Assembly (NCBI GenBank): GCA_956465555.1
Contig: OY101120.1
Coordinates: 2,784,001-2,848,000, forward strand
DNA: 64,000 bases
Reading direction: 5' to 3'
Source: Nitzschia sp. pyKryTriq1
Lineage: Eukaryota; Bacillariophyta; Bacillariophyceae; Bacillariales; Bacillariaceae
Made by a program: the position numbers and the translations under genes. Position 1 is the first letter of the stretch; every line of letters begins with the position of its first letter. Below, in pieces: positions 10,681 to 20,519 of the stretch. Below the pieces are notes generated by a model. That model was given only the letters and a program-made list of their open reading frames with translations. It had not been told where the DNA came from and did no database searches.

Positions 10681-12182
10681 TGATATTGGTGGTCAGGAGG
10701 ATGATCATGATAATGTATACTAAGAAAGATGAATTGATCGCTATCCGTCCTTATCGAGGATGTCCTACTTGCTACTACAATATAGTACACGTACCGGTTT
10801 GTTTGTTAACCTTCCTCCAGTATCTTCTTTGAGCATTACGAACAGGGGATGTCGATCCCAGGAAGAGGCTCGTCTTGAGCATTACGAACAGGGGATGTCG
10901 ATCCCAGGAAGAGGCTCGTCTTGAGCATTACGAACAGGGGATGTCGATCCCAGGAAGAGGCTCTCGGACGCCTACTACTGTAGGCTAGACCACTAAAATG
11001 CGTGCTTTAACTCAACTACTCTTGCTCCGATGCCTGAGGAGCTTCCTTCTCGAAGGTTTGCTGGTGTGTCCACCAGTAGAATCTACTGGGGGCCGCTCCT
11101 GTCTGTCGCTCTGCACCACCGTCACACAACAATAGACGGATCGGGCGTGTCGCCAGCACGACTTTGTCGATAAAACTCTGCTGTCGGATCGGGTATAGCG
11201 ACTACTACTAGCTACTCTGCTAGTAGTCGAACGAGGAAGCATGAATGCTAGTAGAAGAAGAACTCGGGAGAATTGTGATACAAAATAATAGTACTACCAG
11301 GAACTAGTACCAGCCCCGACCTACCGTACTACTAGTACTCGGAATAACAACGCTACTACACCAACTACTGCGTCCCTGCTCGCTCCTGGTAGAACTACAG
11401 ACAGGCCACGTGGCCAAGGTTCTTGGCCACGGAGCGTGGCAAGAGCGAAGACAATAATTGTCGAGCGTGCCGTTAAAATGAGTTCCGCACCCTTGGCGGA
11501 TGTTCCAGCTTGTAGTAGTCTACCGGTTTATGTACGAGTAGTAGAGAGGCGACGAGTGCTATGGGTTCAGCATCAGCACTAAAATGACACTAAAAAAATA
11601 AAGTCAAGGTTTTGCTTCCGCCCGGCGGAAAAACCAACCGTCCGTGCGTGAGTGCAGTAGTAGTTCTTTAGTAGAGACAATTAGCGCATGGCTATTATTG
11701 ACAACGCATTTCGGAGAAAGTCCTGACATAAATGATTCTTCTTTGAGTACTGTACCTGCTGGCTGGCGGTAGTGAAGGTGACTTTTCATACCAGAAACTT
11801 AATATCAAGACGTCGATTCCGGTCATTCCTCGGCCTATTGGTTCCTTGGCGTTCGCTTCCGGGATTGATGTTTACATAAAGCAAAAAGTATATCAAGGTA
11901 CTTCCCACCCATGCACTTTATGTTACATCTAGGCATCGGGGTTAAATAGAAAGTACAGAGAAGATAATAATATGCCGCCAATGATTCGTACTCTATGCTG
12001 TCACGCACTAATCTATCCTTCGGATAACTTCAGGAAGTTTGCGGTAGAAACAACACATCATCATCATCGTATCATCATCAAAAAGCACCAAAAACTCAAC
12101 AAGACGATGAGCGAGCAACACAACAACAAAGAGGAAATCCAGCAAAGACCAACAGCAAGACCACAAAGGCGAAAGTGCTGTT
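10681..12182. other. Intergenic region containing a 46-bp tandem repeat
   Basis: 1.5 kb between two family genes in the same orientation. It holds the three-copy 46-bp repeat (listed separately), CTA/TAG palindromes near 11200-11340, and AT-rich sequence from 11780 to 11970 ahead of the next gene. No supported coding frame. Confidence 0.5.
10831..10963 (+). repeat. 46-bp tandem repeat, about 2.9 copies
   Basis: Copies start at 10831, 10877 and 10923. Each begins gagcattacgaacagggg and continues through tcgatcccaggaagaggct. The copies appear identical, so the expansion is recent. The core gtcgatcccag partly resembles a single-copy stretch near 32355-32380. Confidence 0.9.
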
Positions 12183-13241
12183 ATGGACATCTCCTCACAC
12201 TTGACCACACCCCGTCGAAGAAGCTCCGCATCGTCGGTGTCTTCTTCTTCTTCTAGACGCTCCAACAACAGCAACAACAACAGCAACAGCAGCAACAAGA
12301 GACAAGATGAAAAGATGTGCTGCGACATGGACATCTCCTCCCACTCTTCTTCTACCACCATCAGCATGCTAGTTCGTCGCACTTCGTCTCTGACATCGAC
12401 GACGTCGATTCATAGCAGAAATAACAACAGCAAGTCTGTTCGGTTCTGCCCTACGATATCAGTTCGACCCACGATGACGATCGATGAAATGTCGACCCGA
12501 GAAATCAAAGCCGTCTGGTATTCTCGATCCGAGTTCAAAGTCATTCGAAGGCGAGAATCTCTCATGATCAAGGCTGCGGCCGCCGCCGACGCGGCCACCA
12601 ACACTAGAAACGCAGCACCGTCAGCATCGTGTCAACACGACGATGAAGAATCATCATCATCATCATCATCCCTCCTTGAGTTGTACTATGGAATTGAGTC
12701 TCCCGCCCAACGGCTCCGCAGCCGTAAACGCACCCAACATTACATTTTGTGTATGCTGACGGAACAAGATCGACAGTGGCAGGATGATCGGGAAGATTCC
12801 TTTTTGCTAGCCAGTATATCACAATTCTTGACGCAAGCCAGTCGAGACATGGCACTCGAAAGAGGAACAGCACTGGCCGCTCAAGAATCTTCTACTACTA
12901 CTACTACTACTAGTAGTAGTAGTAATATGGGGATGAAGCGCTCTCTATCACAAGGTGGTGCCTTGTCATCGTCACCAGCACTCATGTATTCTTCTAGTAG
13001 CAGTGGCAGCAGCAGCACCAGCAGCTCTCGTAATTTGCGATGGAATTGCTCTTGTTCTGCCTCCAGCAGCAGCATCAACAACACGACCTCCTCTATCAGC
13101 ACCACCAGCCGGCGCACCACCATGTCGTCGAACGACCTCTTGTTGCATTATCCCAAAAGGACCAACAGCAACAACACCAAAGTAGTACTAAGAAGAACAA
13201 CAACAAGAGGAGACGGCAAGCTCATGATGCCCATACGATAG
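12183..13241 (+). CDS. VF-WY-EQ family protein 5 (unknown function)
   Basis: 352 residues from MDISSHLTTPRRR at 12183. Head of Ser/Asn with a second MDISSH copy near residue 49, an internal duplication. Block A SKSVRFCPTISVRPTM near 83-97, spacer IDEMSTREIKA, block B VWYSRSEFKVIRRRESL near 111-127, Ala-rich and Ser tracts, LYYGIESP, block C with RKRTQHYILCMLTEQDRQW near 180-198, and block D SRDMALERGTALAAQES near 220-235. A long Ser/Asn/Thr tail follows. It closes the run of five family genes; the next gene downstream is convergent and unrelated. Confidence 0.8.
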   Translation: MDISSHLTTPRRRSSASSVSSSSSRRSNNSNNNSNSSNKRQDEKMCCDMDISSHSSSTTISMLVRRTSSLTSTTSIHSRNNNSKSVRFCPTISVRPTMTIDEMSTREIKAVWYSRSEFKVIRRRESLMIKAAAAADAATNTRNAAPSASCQHDDEESSSSSSSLLELYYGIESPAQRLRSRKRTQHYILCMLTEQDRQWQDDREDSFLLASISQFLTQASRDMALERGTALAAQESSTTTTTTSSSSNMGMKRSLSQGGALSSSPALMYSSSSSGSSSTSSSRNLRWNCSCSASSSSINNTTSSISTTSRRTTMSSNDLLLHYPKRTNSNNTKVVLRRTTTRGDGKLMMPIR

Positions 13242-13925
13242 TAGTAGCAGTGGTGGTGAATACCACCAAGAAGTTTTCTAATCAAAAACACCATAAAGCA
13301 ATGCACCACTCCCTACTCCTACTACTGCTACTTCTCATACTTCGTAGTAGTCGACTTCTAGAGCATCATCATCATTATCATTCTCCTCGTTTGTTATTAT
13401 TTATCTGCAGTAGTACACGTACCGTAGCTTCTGGTTCTGCAAGACAACCCGCATAGCTAGTAATACTACTACCGAGCCGCATTCAAACGCTGCTCTACTA
13501 GCTAGTAGCTACCTAGCATGTAGTTAGCAGTCCATTACTGTCTGCTGTCGGTACCTGTACATTAGCAGCTACTACTAGCTTTCGTAGTACTACTAGTAGA
13601 GTAACTACTCTCTACTCTACAACAAAGCAGTGTAGCGAGAGTTTACATGTTGTTAGTCTACAAGTACATGACCACTTCTACTACTACTAATACTCTAGTA
13701 GAGATACAGTCTGTCGGTACTTGTGCAGTAGCAGCTAGTAGTAGCAGCGTAATCATTATCCCCCGTCCCAGACTGACTACTCGAGAGTTTACACATTCGT
13801 TGACTCTCTATTCTACTAGAGAGTAGAGTCTCATGCCAGCCAGCCAGCCAGCCAATCGCTCCCTCGCCGCCTACTGTACCGGTAGTAGTCTACATCGCAC
13901 CCTGTCTTTTCATGTTCATCATCTT
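13242..13925. other. Intergenic spacer, convergent
   Basis: Rich in CTACTA/TAGTAG and ACTCT/AGAGT palindromes (13440-13830), ending in a cagc-cagc run near 13835. No supported gene. Confidence 0.5.
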
Positions 13926-16073
13926 TTAGCCCCAGACTCCACCGCCATACGTTTCCTCGTTCCAACTGCTGCTGCTGCTGCTGCTGCTATTGTCGTCTGC
14001 CGCTGTTGTTGTGGTAGTGGTAGTGGTCGTCGTCGTCAAATCAATCTCTTGAAACAATTGTCTTCGACTCGTACCATCATCATCATCATCATCGCCATCC
14101 TCTTCATCATCGTATTGTTCAATGTCACTATCTCGTCTCGCTGTTTGCATGTTTTGATCTTGGAATGGATATTGTTGATTGGGATTATTATTGCCGCCAC
14201 TGTTGTTGTTGTTGTTGTTGCGACTATTTAGACTTTGCAGACTGTAGTGAGGATGTGAGTGTAGTATCGAGGATGCTAGAGTCGAAGCCGAAAACAAAGA
14301 CGACGACGACGACAGGTTGTGAGAAGTAGTGGATTGGGTCGTCGTCGTCGTCGTCCATTGGCGCAAGACTTGAGACTCATTCATCATCTTGCGCTGTCGT
14401 CGGAATCGACGGTATCGTACCACTCCGACAAGGAGGGCCAGGACCGACATCAAAACCGTGACCACTGTCACGCCGACTGGAACGGCGGAAGAGCCGTCCT
14501 CCGTGGCACTGCTGGTACTGCCATGTTGTCGTTGTTGTGGTTGTTGTTGCCACGAAGGTGTGTTGGCAGTCGTCATGGCTCCCGGACATCCGACTTGAGA
14601 TTGTATTTCTTGCCACAATCGATCGACCCGAATCCATTGTTGGTAATAGTTGCCCAGCACACTACTACTATCTTGATTGCTGCTATCATCGAGACAATCT
14701 TTCCATACTTCATTTCGAAAGAGGATCCGAAAGGCATCATCATCGTCGGGATCATTATCGTCTTGCATCAACTTGTTTCGATAAAAGCAATCCCGATCGG
14801 CAAACAAGGTTTCCAATTCTTGAGCCTGTAGCGAAAAGAGGCCTGGAATCATAGACGTCATCTTATTGTTGGCATCATCACCGTCCTCACCGACATTACC
14901 TTCTTCTGTAGTCATTGGCATCCAATCATCTTCGAGGCCCAATACTCGTCCTTCATGACAGAGACTACTGCTGCTGCTGCTACTGCCGCTGCTGCCGCCA
15001 TTGAGTAGGACGTGACAGGCTACCACATGGGCTGGATCTTGCCCTTCCTGCAGCAGCAAGCTTTCATCATCATCACCAGCATCATACCCCATATCCTCGT
15101 TCTTCTTCATCATCATTCCACTTTGATCCAATACGACGACATTCCAGTTTTGCATTCGAAATTCCGTGACTAAACCAAAGACATTCATGGACGATTCCAA
15201 TCGTTCCAAATGCGATTTCTCCAAGTAGGGATTGCAGATCCAATCGGCATAGGACATGATGGTACTACTGCTGCTACTACTAGTGCTGCTGCTGCTGCTG
15301 GTAGTACTGCTGACGGACCGTTGATAAAAGCGACTCCATTGAGCGACTCGTGAGGTGGGATAGGAGAGTACCACCGTCACTTGACGTTTCGGATTGGTAA
15401 TCCCCAGTCGTTGGATGATTTGTTGAATCCGTTCCAACGCATACGGCGTCGTTTGATCGAAATAGTCACTGCCCAGGACAATGCCGCCGCCACCATAATC
15501 CGCTTGTTCCCATGCGTGTTGAATCGAACTGTAGAGCAATTCGACCACATGATCCGACGGATCTTGCAAGAGCAAGTCAAAGACGTGACTGTGGGTACCG
15601 ACAAACTTGGACGGAAGGAGTTCCGGATCGACATAGGGCCAGTACCAGCCTTGCAAACTGCTGGCATGTTGATGAGAACGATACTCACTGGCATGATGAA
15701 TAAAAAAGGCGGGGATATTGCGAACAGAAGAAGAAGAATATGATTGTTGAGGACCGGCCAAAATGACCAATCTCTTTTGATCGTTGCTGAGCATCGCTGT
15801 TGGCTCTTGCTGTTGCTCTTGCTCACTACTAGCAGTATTGTCCACCATACCACCACCATCACCATTCATAAAGTGATTATTATTCATACTCTTATCACCA
15901 CCACCACCACCACCAAGACCAAGACCAAGACCGCCGTTCCAACTCGTTTGGGCATCCTTCTCGACTTTTTCTTCGAGCTTGTCAAAGAGTGCCGAGTCCG
16001 AAAACTTATTGGTGTCTTCTTCTTCTTCTCCTTCTTCTTCGGCTGTTGCTGCTCTTGTCGTTGTCGTCGTCAT
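13926..16073 (-). CDS. Single-pass membrane protein with P-loop-like start, unknown family
   Basis: 715 residues. Acidic head with a short predicted coiled coil (LFDKLEEKVEKDAQ, 30-42). A globular part begins RLVILAGPQQSYSSSSV at 101-117, resembling the first strand and loop of sulfotransferase-like P-loop folds without a convincing PAPS signature, then QGWYWPYVDPELLP (141-154), a helix DHVVELLYSSIQHAWEQA, IVLGSDYFD, VTVVLSYPTSRVAQWSRFY and WNVVVLDQSG. I recall the LAGP...GWYWP layout from unnamed diatom proteins, but not a function. One membrane segment, VGVTVVTVLMSVLALLVGVV (about 529-548), is followed by RYRRFRRQRK and a low-complexity tail. The basic stop-transfer suggests the globular part faces the lumen or outside. 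No N-terminal signal peptide is evident, so topology is uncertain. Ser, Asn and Gly tracts interrupt the fold. Confidence 0.8.
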   Translation of the reverse strand: MTTTTTRAATAEEEGEEEEDTNKFSDSALFDKLEEKVEKDAQTSWNGGLGLGLGGGGGGDKSMNNNHFMNGDGGGMVDNTASSEQEQQQEPTAMLSNDQKRLVILAGPQQSYSSSSVRNIPAFFIHHASEYRSHQHASSLQGWYWPYVDPELLPSKFVGTHSHVFDLLLQDPSDHVVELLYSSIQHAWEQADYGGGGIVLGSDYFDQTTPYALERIQQIIQRLGITNPKRQVTVVLSYPTSRVAQWSRFYQRSVSSTTSSSSSTSSSSSSTIMSYADWICNPYLEKSHLERLESSMNVFGLVTEFRMQNWNVVVLDQSGMMMKKNEDMGYDAGDDDESLLLQEGQDPAHVVACHVLLNGGSSGSSSSSSSLCHEGRVLGLEDDWMPMTTEEGNVGEDGDDANNKMTSMIPGLFSLQAQELETLFADRDCFYRNKLMQDDNDPDDDDAFRILFRNEVWKDCLDDSSNQDSSSVLGNYYQQWIRVDRLWQEIQSQVGCPGAMTTANTPSWQQQPQQRQHGSTSSATEDGSSAVPVGVTVVTVLMSVLALLVGVVRYRRFRRQRKMMNESQVLRQWTTTTTTQSTTSHNLSSSSSLFSASTLASSILHSHPHYSLQSLNSRNNNNNNSGGNNNPNQQYPFQDQNMQTARRDSDIEQYDDEEDGDDDDDDGTSRRQLFQEIDLTTTTTTTTTTTAADDNSSSSSSSSWNEETYGGGVWG

Positions 16074-16831
16074 GGTGGATGGTTGGTTGGATAGAGGGAT
16101 AGATAGATGGAGAGTAGTGGAACCTGCAGAGTGAGTGCTGTTATGGTTTTAAGAAGATGGTTAGAAGATATGAATGATGTGCAATGATTATTGTGGAACA
16201 ACAACAAGCAGCAGTCGTGTCCTTTTCGGCCGCCCTGCCGAGGAGCTTTGAAACTCGATGGACATGCTTGCTACGGAAACATCTTGGATTTGAACCGTAA
16301 AATATATGCCTTGTCAGTTCTTTGTCCATATGATCATAACCGTATCTGTATAAAACAATACAAAAAGAATAACCCTTGGATCGGTTCTTTGGAGAATTGT
16401 TCATTCTCCATACCTGAATATCTTCTATATATCTACTATGCCCTACAAGATCCGATGCGGGCGCGCCCGCCTTTTGGTTTCCCTCCACTTTCTTCTTTGT
16501 ATGTGACATCATCATCTACGAGGATAGACTACATACCGGTAGGTACCAGGTACCGGTACAGTACCGTGTAGTAGCGCGCGGCGGGCGGACGCCAAGAAGA
16601 AGAATGCGAAATCAATCATCATATTACAGGTACCTGGTACAGTACATTATCTCTACCGGTACTATCCATACCGGTACCTACTACGGTAGAAGTACATAGT
16701 GGTAATAGCAGAGCGGTGAGGATTAGAAGACGAGTTGTTGTCATTGCGCGGCTCCTACTACTGTACTATTATTGTTCGCTAGTACTTACTACTTACTGGT
16801 CGTCGCTCGTGTACTACTACTGTAGTATTCT
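16074..16831. other. Intergenic region with GTACCGGTAC-type palindromes
   Basis: Lies upstream of the minus-strand membrane protein. AT-rich from 16270 to 16440; a dense cluster of taccggtacc-type palindromes at 16535-16690. No coding frame supported. Confidence 0.5.
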
Positions 16832-18106
16832 TCACTCCTCACTGTCTATTGACACTTGCCGTAGTGGAAACTTGGGGGGAAGAAGGAGCGCCGCTGCCTT
16901 TCTACTACTACTACTACTACTGATACCACCAGTAGTAGTAGTAGAACCACCACCAGGTGGTGGTGGATACGTAATTCCGGCTCTAGGTTGAATAGATGGT
17001 AGCAGCAGCACCAGCAGTGATGATGATGATGATGGTGATACTGATGATGATGGTATTGAGGTATTCTTGTTGTTTGGGGAAGCGAAGGAGATAGATGACG
17101 AGGAGGAGGAGCATGATACGAGTGTTGAATCGTTCTGCTGCTTCGGCTTCTGCTGCTGTGCTGAATGATCGTGGCGATGATGATGCTGCTGAAAATTACT
17201 ATCATAGAATCGACTTCTTGCATCATTGTTGTTCAGTAGGAGATGATGCTGATGATGCTGATGATGCTGATGATTCTTGTCCTCGTCATCATCATCAGCA
17301 ACATTAGCATGGCCGCCGCCATCAGCATTCATGATCATCATGTGTAGAGCAGTAGTGGCGTCGATAGAATCCACCAGAATCGACGTGGGCGAGGAGTATC
17401 GTTGGTGGTGGTGGTGGTGGTGGTGGTGATGAGGCTGATGATGTGCTGTGTTAATACCAGCATCAGCATCAGCATCAGCATCAGCATCAGCATCCCGCCC
17501 TTCTTCAACGATTTCCAAACTGGCCAATCTCCTGGGAAAGGGCGGTGGCAAGGGACATGATGTAGTAGTAGCAGTATCAAGTTCAAGATTCTCCTGATGC
17601 TGATGATGGTGGTGGTGATGATGATGATGCCTCTTAGTAGCAGCAGCAGCACCAGCAGCAGCACCTCCATGGTCAATGCAAATTTCCGAACTGGCCACTC
17701 TCTGGGGCAAGGGCGGTGGCAAGGCCGAGGACAAGGTAGCACATGATGATGATGATGATGATGGTGATCGGATCATGTCTTCATCGTCGTCGTCTGACGA
17801 GGAGCCGGCGGCAAAATAAGAAGAATCGCCACCACCACTGCCGCTGCTGCCTAGTAGTTGTAGTAGCGGAAGATCGGGCATGCTGGTAGCTGCATCGTCT
17901 CGGACCAAGACAAATTCGAGGAAGTAGGAGTCCTTATCACCAATACCATCATCATCATCATCAGCATCACCCCCATTCTTCTTCATTCGGCACTTGTTTC
18001 GTAGCGAAGAAAAGTATTGTTCTAGCGAAGAAGAAGAAGAAGAACCATCAGACGAAGAAGAAAAAGAAGATTGGGGTCGTCGTGTAATAAGAGTACGGGA
18101 CGGCAT
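16832..18106 (-). CDS. Low-complexity protein with three LPPxFPxR motifs, unknown function
   Basis: 424 residues from MPSRTLITRRPQSSF; the frame is open to 18187, but the extra 27 codons look like leader. Recognisable order in the protein: a Ser-rich head, SYFLEFVLVRDDAATSMPDL, then three spaced copies of one motif: PLPPPLPQRVASSEI, PLPPPFPRRLASLEI and LLPPKFPLRQVSIDS. Between them are His runs, Asp-Ala repeats from GATGCT triplets (near 17460-17490) and Gln/His stretches. The conservation of the threefold motif among unconstrained repeats argues for a translated gene. The R-x-A/V-S-x-E core would suit a basophilic kinase site; this is only inference. No family recognised. Confidence 0.6.
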   Translation of the reverse strand: MPSRTLITRRPQSSFSSSSDGSSSSSSLEQYFSSLRNKCRMKKNGGDADDDDDGIGDKDSYFLEFVLVRDDAATSMPDLPLLQLLGSSGSGGGDSSYFAAGSSSDDDDEDMIRSPSSSSSSCATLSSALPPPLPQRVASSEICIDHGGAAAGAAAATKRHHHHHHHHHQHQENLELDTATTTSCPLPPPFPRRLASLEIVEEGRDADADADADADAGINTAHHQPHHHHHHHHHQRYSSPTSILVDSIDATTALHMMIMNADGGGHANVADDDDEDKNHQHHQHHQHHLLLNNNDARSRFYDSNFQQHHHRHDHSAQQQKPKQQNDSTLVSCSSSSSSISFASPNNKNTSIPSSSVSPSSSSSLLVLLLPSIQPRAGITYPPPPGGGSTTTTGGISSSSSSRKAAALLLPPKFPLRQVSIDSEE

Positions 18107-18892
18107 CGTGTTGGAAATCAATGCTGTAATAGTATGAGATGTATGATAGTATGATGTATGAATAATTCCCTTGCCTCTTGTTGCCATAATAATGGAGGAG
18201 ATTGATTTTGTGACTACTAGCTAGTAGCACTTATTTCTTCTGCCATTCAGTACTACTATTACCAGTACGAAGTGTGTGGTACCGGTATATGTGTGCATTC
18301 ATGGGTTGTGTTATTTATTGACTCCGTCCCGGGGGAGTGTTTGGCTTTCTCCGGATTTCTACCCCAATAAATGCTAACGGTATTGTACAGTACCGGTACC
18401 AGAGTACACCCACGGGTAGTAGTACCGCTAGTATACCGCAAGGAGATTTTCGCTCTACAGTATAGAACTCGAAGTACAGTACAAGTAGATTTTCGCTCTT
18501 CATACTCGCACATACAAGAACTGTTCGTTGTTCTTTGTTGTGTATATATAAAATCTACAACTTGGGGGAAAGGCACATTTGAGATCAGATGTGCCACTCG
18601 TGTTGGATTATTATTTTTTCTCCATCGAGCGATATAAAAGCGGTACTAAAAAATTTACTAAAACACCAACGATACAAAACGGTCCCTCTTTACACCATGT
18701 ACTAGTAGAGTGCAATACCAGTTCTGGAGGGCCATGTCCCAACATGACATGTCCATGTCGTAGGAAACGTTCAAAATTTGGAAACGCCTGCCAGCCTCGA
18801 GTACCAATATTCTACACGAATTCTCCTATGACAACATAACTGCCAAATTTGGCAGGCGCGACTGATTTTACTAAGTATAATCTTTCCTCTCT

Positions 18893-19007
18893 AGAATGTC
18901 ACCACTACATGAATAGCTGGTATCTGACCTACGGGCAGTGTTGAGAAAGTACTTCGTCATCGAACTTCTATGGTGACATACCAGCTTTTATTGGTTGGTG
19001 ACATTCT
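18893..19007. repeat. Imperfect inverted repeat (fold-back), arms about 30 bp
   Basis: The left arm, 18893-18923, begins agaatgtcacca and ends agctggtat; the right arm, 18978-19007, begins ataccagct and ends tggtgacattct. The loop is about 54 bp. It could be a small non-autonomous DNA-transposon remnant or a structured RNA. Confidence 0.6.
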
Positions 19008-19644
19008 GGATTTTTGACTTCGTCAGAGACCCCTAAGTAAGATCCCACACAGAACGGAAAATATTCACGATGATTCTCGAGCTTTCCCCATAATTAAAAT
19101 GAGGGGTTTCAACGTGGAACTTTCTGGAGTTTTCTTTACATTAATCGAGGCGATTTTATATTAAATTGATCTATTTTTATTTCTTATTGACATGCGTTAC
19201 AATTTAAATGTTTCATGTTTTCAATTGACTGTTTCCTATGGTGAGATTCCATTGAGATACCATTGATTGGCCTCTCTTGCTAAACCAACATCAACCCCAG
19301 AATCAAACACACCAGTACTACCATAATCCACCAAACCAGAATTACAATCAAAATCAAAGAGATGGGTTCTAACCGGACCCGAATACCCCGCGACGCTCCA
19401 GGAGAGCGCTGCTAGGGCCGGGTTGAGGACGTAACACATCCTATGCCGGTAATAAATAGAATTCAATTTTTTTTGAAGGATCGCTTCTAGATGAAATGCA
19501 TTAATCTTGACAGCGGTGTCACGACTAGTTGGAACGCTATGACGTCACGCAGGGTCAGGCTGACGTCGACAGGATGGAGGGACAGAGCGATGACGTCGAC
19601 AGGACACTGCACGTATCGATCGATCGTATCGGTATTTTTTAATA

Positions 19645-19912
19645 TTTTTTATTTATTATCGCTTTCGAAGAAGTGGACGCAAGGGGGCACAAAAAGCCCA
19701 ATAGACTTCTTACAACTACTTAACTACCGTACGTGTTCGGGTACTGTCGCTCAAAGATGATTGGAAGAATTCGGATGATGGAGAAGATTCCTACGAGTAC
19801 AAGTACCCCGCCAGACCGGAATCGATCGTACCGACCGGCGGGCGGGTATTAGTATTTATTATCTCTTTTGAAGACTTGGACGCATGGGGGCACAAAAAGC
19901 CAAAAAGCCCCG
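19645..19912 (+). repeat. Diverged direct repeat pair, about 55 bp
   Basis: Copies at about 19650-19705 and 19853-19910. Both read tttattatc, then a variable ttcgaag or tttgaag stretch, then tggacgca and gggggcacaaaaagcc. They are separated by about 200 bp and roughly 85 percent alike by eye. Confidence 0.6.
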
Positions 19913-20519
19913 TACTTTTATCGTGCTGACTTTGCGTGATCCTACTGTACCTGCGTTTTCTCCGTGCTAATCTTGCATTCATGCCATCATCACACGAATG
20001 GAGAAGGAGAAAATAAAGGGCATCTGCTTCCACCGACCTGCCTTCTGCTGAGCCCCCGCCTGCTGCCAGCTACGAGTAAGTGCGTACTGTATGTATCTGC
20101 CGCCTTCTGGTTGTTCTCGAAAATTCGTGCGTCATTTTAGTGAATTGCCTAGTAGGGCTATTGGAACTGGGATGGTACTACCAAGTCGAAGAAGCAAGTG
20201 CGTCAGTTTTGGTTGGTTCGCGCATGCACAGCAGGCATCAGGGCGAGAAAGGGCGGTGATGGATAATGATTTTCGCGAACCACACTTCGCTCGAGAACCA
20301 CACCTTCGTTCTTCTCTGGAAGTCCATGTAGAACATGGTACAGAATCTACGAGGATTTCGCGCTATTACATCGCAAATCAGACAGGAAACGCTTTTGTGA
20401 TTTGCTTCGTTAGTTCACGCGCTACAGGCTAGCTCGCCATCACATCATTCAGTCATAAAAACAACAACAACCTCCGAGTAATCCACTACACTACATTCCT
20501 CGCTACTTTACTATCCACC

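Larger units (their letters stand above)
18188..20519. other. Long intergenic region with inverted and direct repeats
   Basis: 2.3 kb. It includes a taccggtac cluster at 18280-18425 upstream of the minus-strand gene, a fold-back at 18893-19007, and a diverged direct repeat (19645-19700 and 19850-19910, both with tggacgca...gggggcacaaaaagcc). The stretch 19030-19230 is AT-rich. A 76-codon minus-strand frame at 19236-19466 has no motif and is not called. Confidence 0.5.

Noticed and set aside
13926-16073. Firm call of sulfotransferase for the LAGP protein
   Set aside because: The PAPS-binding signature is not present in usual form; kept as a hypothesis only.
17461-17490. Regular CAGCAT repeats considered as a CRISPR-like array
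   Set aside because: It is an in-frame triplet repeat without spacers, in a eukaryotic gene.
19236-19466. 76-codon minus-strand frame in a repeat-rich spacer
   Set aside because: No recognisable motif or partner; may be chance or an old fragment.
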